NCBI GenBank assembly: GCA_031266495.1
Contig: JAISAX010000703.1
Location: 1 to 10,282, forward strand
Reading direction: 5' to 3'
Source of the DNA: Opitutaceae bacterium
Lineage (GTDB): Bacteria; Verrucomicrobiota; Verrucomicrobiae; Opitutales; Opitutaceae
DNA length: 10,282 nt
The translations under genes and the position numbers were made by a program. The notes under the pieces are model-generated. The model was given only the letters and a program-made list of their open reading frames with translations, was not told the origin of the DNA and searched no databases. Shown here piece by piece: positions 6,831 to 10,282 of the stretch. Each line of letters starts with the position of its first letter. Position 1 is the stretch's first letter.

Positions 6831-7730
6831 TTAAGGAACCGTAATGAAACAACCAGAGCAAATCTGCTTGGTCTTGAAGAGCAAGCCAGCGTCGCTGACT
6901 CGGTCATTTACCTCGGTAAACTCCCTCGCCAGCTCCTTGGCTCGCTCTTCAATCCCGGCGCATCTTTGCTCTGTTTCTTTCATTACGGTTCCTAACTCGA
7001 AACCATTCAATGCCGCCTGATTTGAATCCCCTGCGGTTGTCAGGCTGAACAACAAATCGCCGTTTTTGTCCGCTGTCGCGACATCCCGGGTTCCTGCGAC
7101 GAGAAGCGGCGTGCCGGCATCGTAGCCAGCGGCGGTGTTGGCGATGCAAGTAATGTCCGCGCCAAAAATTTTCGATCCTGTCTCCAGCACCTGGACGATG
7201 CGTGTAGTGGAATTTGCAAGCGCATCCATTGAATAAAATGTCACCGCATAGTTCGCGCCCGGCTGTAAACCGGAGAACCGGACAAGCAGGGTTGTCGCGA
7301 CTTTGCCGCCGCCATTGGAGACGAAAAGCACGTCCCGATAAAGCGCCCCGTGCATGAAACCGCGACCAAACCTGAAACGGGAAAAGTCATAGGCGCGATC
7401 CCGCAACGTGAACGGTCCTGTATTCGCAATCGTGGGATTCAACATGCTTCGCCCGCCGCCCAGCGTGACCGTGATGCTTTTCGCGGAGACGGCGGGACTC
7501 GCAACAGGAAACGTTTTTGTCTGCACGCCCACAATTGTCTGACGGGAATCGATGGCCCAGGAAATGAAGCCCGGCTCCGTCACGGGGGAGGGATTCGTAA
7601 CAGAATCGAAATCCACCTTGAGCAAGGCTTCGGTGTCTGCCGACAACGCGGATGCCAGAAACATCGGGACAAAGATGCAGGCCGCGAAAGGATAACGAGG
7701 ATAACGATGGAGTGTCTTTTTCAGTTTCAT
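6831..7730 (-). CDS. Secreted beta-sandwich protein, paralogue of the PEP-CTERM protein, C-terminus supplied by a palindromic insertion
   Basis: The product is 299 residues. A signal peptide covers about 1-31 (basic MKLKKTLHRYPRYP, hydrophobic AACIFVPMFLASALS, cut near ALSA). The body (36-246) matches the neighbour at 7849-8694 almost end to end: LLKVDFD, the GF..WA segment, GGGxxxxNP, LYRDVLFxSNGGG, VTFYSxD, DVATADKNGDLLF, SNQAALNGFE. It looks like a jelly-roll or malectin-like carbohydrate-binding fold, by inference. Residues 247-299 do not match the paralogue. They are encoded by the palindrome at 6835-6992 and form a charged helical segment ending in ICSGC, with stop TAA in the flanking repeat. 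Without the insertion the gene would end GFELSVASEK. There is no PEP-CTERM signal, so the product is probably released or bound to a partner. ATG 7730 follows a pyrimidine leader containing CTTTCAC. Confidence 0.85.
   Translation of the reverse strand: MKLKKTLHRYPRYPFAACIFVPMFLASALSADTEALLKVDFDSVTNPSPVTEPGFISWAIDSRQTIVGVQTKTFPVASPAVSAKSITVTLGGGRSMLNPTIANTGPFTLRDRAYDFSRFRFGRGFMHGALYRDVLFVSNGGGKVATTLLVRFSGLQPGANYAVTFYSMDALANSTTRIVQVLETGSKIFGADITCIANTAAGYDAGTPLLVAGTRDVATADKNGDLLFSLTTAGDSNQAALNGFELGTVMKETEQRCAGIEERAKELAREFTEVNDRVSDAGLLFKTKQICSGCFITVP
6835..6992. mobile_element. MITE-like 158-bp imperfect palindrome inserted in frame
   Basis: The outer arms 6834-6862 and 6965-6993 are inverted repeats with 27 of 29 bases matching and ends GGAACCGTAATGAAA. 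Further in, 6874-6887 pairs with 6939-6952 (13 of 14), 6894-6899 with 6928-6933 (5 of 6, the other G-T), and 6907-6912 with 6915-6920 (perfect). The outer and two innermost pairs are centred exactly at 6913.5. TAA directly flanks both ends (6832-6834, 6993-6995), as expected of a 3-bp target duplication. No transposase is encoded, so any movement would need one supplied in trans. The element is inside the coding end of the 6831-7730 gene. The alternatives, a structured RNA or an integron attC site, fit less well. Confidence 0.7.
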
Positions 7731-7773
7731 ACGCGATTATTCCGTGGGTGAAAGGATGAGCAGGAAAAAGGGA

Positions 7774-7790
7774 GGGGGGGGGGGGGGGGG
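7774..7790 (-). repeat. C17 tract in leader of the 6831-7730 gene
   Basis: Seventeen C on the minus strand end 43 nt before ATG 7730. They are followed by TCCCTTTTTCCTGC and CCTTTCACCC. The bases preceding the tract (TTCTCCGGCCT) resemble those preceding the glgB tract (TTCTCCTCCGGCC). Confidence 0.85.
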
Positions 7791-7801
7791 AGGCCGGAGA
7801 A

Positions 7802-7819
7802 CAGCGCGCGCACGCGCTG
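7802..7819 (-). terminator. GC-rich hairpin after the PEP-CTERM gene, possible terminator or mRNA end
   Basis: CAGCGCG (7802-7808) and CGCGCTG (7813-7819) form a perfect 7-bp stem with a 4-nt loop, 29 nt past the stop codon at 7849. No U-run follows; the next homopolymer on the minus strand is the C17 tract. It may weaken read-through to the paralogue gene or protect an mRNA end. The function is inferred from position only. Confidence 0.35.
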
Positions 7820-7848
7820 CCGTTTCGTCAGCCGGCCAGACAAATCCG

Positions 7849-8694
7849 TCAGACATTGCCCGCCCGGCGACGATTTTTCTGTCTGCAAGTCAGGCCGACC
7901 AGCAGACATCCGGCGGCAAGGATCACGGCACAGGTAGCCGGTTCGGGAACGGCGGTGGCATGGATTTCAAATCCGTTGAGCATGGCTTGATTGCTGGTGC
8001 TGGCGGTCAGGATTTTGAAGAGCAGTTTCCCGTCCGCATCCGCGGTCGCCACGGTGTGGATGGCCACGATGTCGAAGGGCGTGGTTCCGTCATAGGTAGT
8101 TGCCGTTCCACCACCACTCGAACCGGTGTAGGAAACGCTTCCGGCGGCTGTGGTGTTGCCGGAATTGGCAGTGAGGTCGTAAAGGGTGGTGGTGCTGTTG
8201 TCGTTCACGTCCACCGAATAAAAGGTCAGCGAGTAGGTGGTGGAGGGCAGGAGGCTGGAGAACTGAACGAACAGGACGGTCGCATTGCTGCCGCCTCCGT
8301 TGGAGAGGAAAAGCACGTCGCGGTAGAGGCTTTTGGCTGCGAAGTCATTGGAGATGCTTGCTCCATTTGCAGCAACGCGGTCGCGCATCGCCCATTTGGC
8401 TCCGGTATTGTCAAGAGCAGGATTGGCGCTGGTGAGACCGCCACCTACGGCGACGTCAATCTTGTTGCTCTGAACGAGCGGACTGGTGACGGAAAATGAA
8501 CCGGTTATTTTTCCGTCCGGAATAGTACTGCTCGAAAGCGCCCAGGGGACGAAGCCCGATTGGGTCGCGTTGTGGGCGTTGTCGTCGAAATCGACTTTCA
8601 GGAGGGAGTCGTCCGCCCCCGTCGCGGGGAGCGTGGCGGACAGACTGATGGCAAGGGCGGCAAGAGCCGCGAGTGTGGTTTTCATGGATTTCAT
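7849..8694 (-). CDS. PEP-CTERM sorting-domain beta-sandwich protein
   Basis: The product is 281 residues. A signal peptide covers about 1-27 (MKSMKTTLAALAALAISLSA, cut near ATGA). The beta-rich body (31-245) is Gly, Ser, Thr and Asn rich, with LYRDVLFLSNGGG (123-135) and LTFYSVD (156-162). The C-terminus has the complete tripartite PEP-CTERM signal: PEP at 250-252, a hydrophobic helix (about 255-269), and the basic tail RQKNRRR. In known systems an exosortase recognises this tail, and such proteins reach the surface or the exopolysaccharide matrix. No exosortase is in the window. The body resembles a carbohydrate-binding jelly roll, by inference. The gene starts 42 bp after the stop of the 8737-10194 gene and alone among the minus-strand genes lacks a C-tract, so it probably shares that gene's transcript. 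Met4 (ATG 8685) is an alternative start. Confidence 0.92.
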   Translation of the reverse strand: MKSMKTTLAALAALAISLSATLPATGADDSLLKVDFDDNAHNATQSGFVPWALSSSTIPDGKITGSFSVTSPLVQSNKIDVAVGGGLTSANPALDNTGAKWAMRDRVAANGASISNDFAAKSLYRDVLFLSNGGGSNATVLFVQFSSLLPSTTYSLTFYSVDVNDNSTTTLYDLTANSGNTTAAGSVSYTGSSGGGTATTYDGTTPFDIVAIHTVATADADGKLLFKILTASTSNQAMLNGFEIHATAVPEPATCAVILAAGCLLVGLTCRQKNRRRAGNV

Positions 8695-8736
8695 GGGAGT
8701 GTAGTGTATTGTGTATTACGTTTTCCGGATTTTCGG

Positions 8737-10194
8737 TTATGGTACGGGCGGGATTGTCATGGACAGGGTTTCGTGCACGTCGGGCGTGGAGAGGCAGGAG
8801 AGATCGGAACCGGAAAGAAATTCGTCGGGACCAATCGCAAGGGCGGACGGGTTTTGTTTAAGCCCGGCAAATGCGCGGCGTCCGTCGCGTTCGATGATCC
8901 AGGCGCGGGCGTTTGTTTTCCATGTAATTTTCCCGCAACTACGATGCACGCGAGGGAGCGTCGCCACGGCAGCCGCGGCTTCGTCCATGCGCAGGTCGGC
9001 GGCGGGGCCGAGGCGGTCGATCAGGAATGGCCAGAGTGTGCCGGTGCAACCGGCCACGGCAAAAAGCGGGTCGGCGCCGAGCGCGACGGGAATCGTGCCG
9101 TCGGCAAACACCCAGGCGGCAAGCGTTTCCTCAAGGCGACGGCAGGCGGTTTCGTGCGCGGCGGAACGGGAGCGGCGCGCGTGGTTTTTCAGGATCCTCA
9201 CGAACTGCGGATACGAACTGAATGTGATGGGGAAACGCGTCCAGCCGATGACACGGGTTTTGTCCGCCGGATCGGTTTGCGCGCCCCAGGACAGATGAGT
9301 GAATCCGTCGGGTCCATCAAAAAGAGCGTCGAAAAGATGCGCGGCCACGTTGTCGATCACGCAGGGCAGACGGCCGTCGCCCGTGACGGCGTGCACAATC
9401 TCCAGCATCGGCAGGATGATGTCGCAGTACGAGGAGCGTTCGGCAAAGTTGGCGGAGTCGCCCCGCTCGAACAGACCGGTTTTCTCATGGTAGTAGTCAT
9501 TTTTCAGATACCTGTCGAGAACCGGTTTTCCGCAGTTCTCGAAGGGAGCGCGTCCGTGTTCTTCAAATACCTGCGACCAGCGGGCGAGCGCGGCCACAAT
9601 CACGAGGTCCTGGTTGGTGACGCCACAAAAGCCGGGTTCCGCGAGCGGGCGCTTCCAGGCGTTGCCGCGCTTCCACCAGCAGCCCTCGAACCAGCGCCAC
9701 CATGCGACGATGGCGGTTTTTATTTGTTCGACCCGCAGCGGGTTGGCATCCGGCCATGCAGCGTAGTCGAGCAGGGCCAGCACGGGCAGGCCCTGGTGGA
9801 TGGGACAACTTTCCTCGCAGGTGTAGGTGGGTTCAAATTCGTTGGAGGCGTGAAAGAAACCGCCGTCACGAGTTTGCAGATACAGGATGTTGGCGGCGAG
9901 GTCGTCGGCGAGGAGACGCCATGCCGGGTCGCCGGTGTTTTGATGGAGTTTGATGACGCCGGGGAGGAGATGCCGCAGGCCGTAGATCGTCTGGCCGTGG
10001 TAACGGCGTTGCAGCGCCGAGGATTCGCCCCAGCAGGCGTGCAGGTGGAGTTGTCCGAATGCGCCCGCCGCCTGCCTCCAGCTCAGGAGTTGCGCGGTGG
10101 CTGTGCGAAGCAGGTCGCGCGTGAACACCCGTTCCGGGGTCGCCGCCGGTTCACGGCGCGGGCAGGAAATGGTGTGTGTCGTGTCGTCTGGCAT
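8737..10194 (-). CDS. Cytosolic (alpha/alpha)-barrel glycosidase-like protein, family not assigned
   Basis: The product is 485 residues with no signal peptide or membrane helix, so it is probably cytosolic. It reads as repeated helical hairpins with aromatic and Gly-Gly loop motifs typical of six-hairpin glycosidase folds: WGESSALQRRYHGQT (55-69), LQTRDGGFFHASNEFEPTY (106-124), WWKRGNAWKRPLAEPGF (173-189) followed by GVTNQDLVIVAALARW, TGLFERGDSANFAERSSYCD (239-258), and FADGTIP (363-369). A small beta-like C-terminal segment (about 420-480) closes it. I cannot name the family or the catalytic residues; an unsaturated-glycan hydrolase, a lyase-like or an epimerase-like activity are all possible. 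ATG 10194 is preceded by the pyrimidine leader CTCTCTTTCACCTCAAAAC, with no Shine-Dalgarno. It is the first gene of the visible co-directional run. A 548-codon open frame on the opposite strand is a shadow. Confidence 0.8.
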   Translation of the reverse strand: MPDDTTHTISCPRREPAATPERVFTRDLLRTATAQLLSWRQAAGAFGQLHLHACWGESSALQRRYHGQTIYGLRHLLPGVIKLHQNTGDPAWRLLADDLAANILYLQTRDGGFFHASNEFEPTYTCEESCPIHQGLPVLALLDYAAWPDANPLRVEQIKTAIVAWWRWFEGCWWKRGNAWKRPLAEPGFCGVTNQDLVIVAALARWSQVFEEHGRAPFENCGKPVLDRYLKNDYYHEKTGLFERGDSANFAERSSYCDIILPMLEIVHAVTGDGRLPCVIDNVAAHLFDALFDGPDGFTHLSWGAQTDPADKTRVIGWTRFPITFSSYPQFVRILKNHARRSRSAAHETACRRLEETLAAWVFADGTIPVALGADPLFAVAGCTGTLWPFLIDRLGPAADLRMDEAAAAVATLPRVHRSCGKITWKTNARAWIIERDGRRAFAGLKQNPSALAIGPDEFLSGSDLSCLSTPDVHETLSMTIPPVP

Positions 10195-10232
10195 GTTTTG
10201 AGGTGAAAGAGAGATGGAGAGAGGAGCGGAGC

Positions 10233-10243
10233 GGGGGGGGGGG
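10233..10243 (-). repeat. C11 tract in leader of the 8737-10194 gene
   Basis: Eleven C on the minus strand end 38 nt before ATG 10194. They are preceded by CTTACCTTCCTCCTC and followed by an almost pure pyrimidine leader (GCTCCGCTCCTCTCTCC). The arrangement closely matches the leader of the gene starting at 5993. Confidence 0.85.
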
Positions 10244-10261
10244 AGGAGGAAGGTAAGTTTA

Positions 10262-10282
10262 CCATAACGGTCATGATTATGG
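10262..10282. promoter_or_regulatory. Candidate operator dyad upstream of the 8737-10194 gene
   Basis: CCATAA (10262-10267) and TTATGG (10277-10282) are inverted with a 9-bp spacer containing the palindrome TCATGA. It lies about 70 bp upstream of ATG 10194 and is AT-rich against a GC-rich background, as expected of a promoter-operator region. The window ends here, so the dyad may extend further. No regulator is identified. Confidence 0.35.

Noticed and set aside
6835..6992. Integron attC site or retron-type RNA as an explanation for the palindrome
   Set aside because: The ends lack the paired RYYYAAC and GTTRRRY attC core sites, no integrase or reverse transcriptase is nearby, and the flanking TAA repeats fit transposition better.
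8560..10206. A 548-codon open frame on the + strand opposite the 485-aa gene
   Set aside because: It mirrors the minus-strand gene, its translation is Gly/Val/Arg-rich with no domain pattern, and long antisense frames are common in GC-rich genes.
1..10282. tRNA, rRNA or CRISPR array
   Set aside because: No cloverleaf-like or regularly spaced direct repeats were seen on either strand.

Overview
The window comes from a GC-rich bacterium. A PEP-CTERM protein, a type II pseudopilin-like protein of the H-X9-DG kind, a large secreted glycosidase-like protein and a glycogen branching enzyme lie together, and no gene has a recognisable Shine-Dalgarno sequence. Together these suggest Verrucomicrobiota, most likely Opitutaceae (the group that includes termite-gut isolates). 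This assignment rests on gene style and is not proven.

Layout. Positions 1-280 hold no convincing gene: a C11-T8-(CT)n tract, a small palindrome and short direct repeats. A short membrane-anchored protein of unknown function follows on the + strand (281-1018). It converges on, and overlaps by 29 bp, the end of a run of six minus-strand genes that fills the rest of the window. In transcription order these are: a cytosolic (alpha/alpha)-barrel-like protein (10194-8737), a PEP-CTERM beta-sandwich protein (8694-7849), its paralogue without PEP-CTERM (7730-6831), a pseudopilin-like protein (6747-6079), a secreted 941-residue glycosidase-like protein (5993-3168) and a GlgB branching enzyme with a shortened N-terminus (3017-990). 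Gaps are about 40-150 bp. The four genes from 8694 down to 3168 encode exported proteins that plausibly act at the cell surface, perhaps on polysaccharide. The flanking 485-residue protein and GlgB are cytosolic.

Two things stand out. (1) Five of the six minus-strand genes are preceded by an uninterrupted C-tract on the coding strand (11, 17, 14, 11, and 24+20 nt). In four of them the tract ends 38-43 nt before the ATG, inside a pyrimidine-rich leader. (2) A 158-bp imperfect palindrome (6835-6992) has 28-bp inverted ends and a 3-bp direct repeat. It sits in frame at the end of the 6831-7730 gene and supplies its last 53 residues. Conceptual removal restores a short ordinary C-terminus, so this looks like a small non-autonomous, hairpin-forming mobile element that has become protein-coding.
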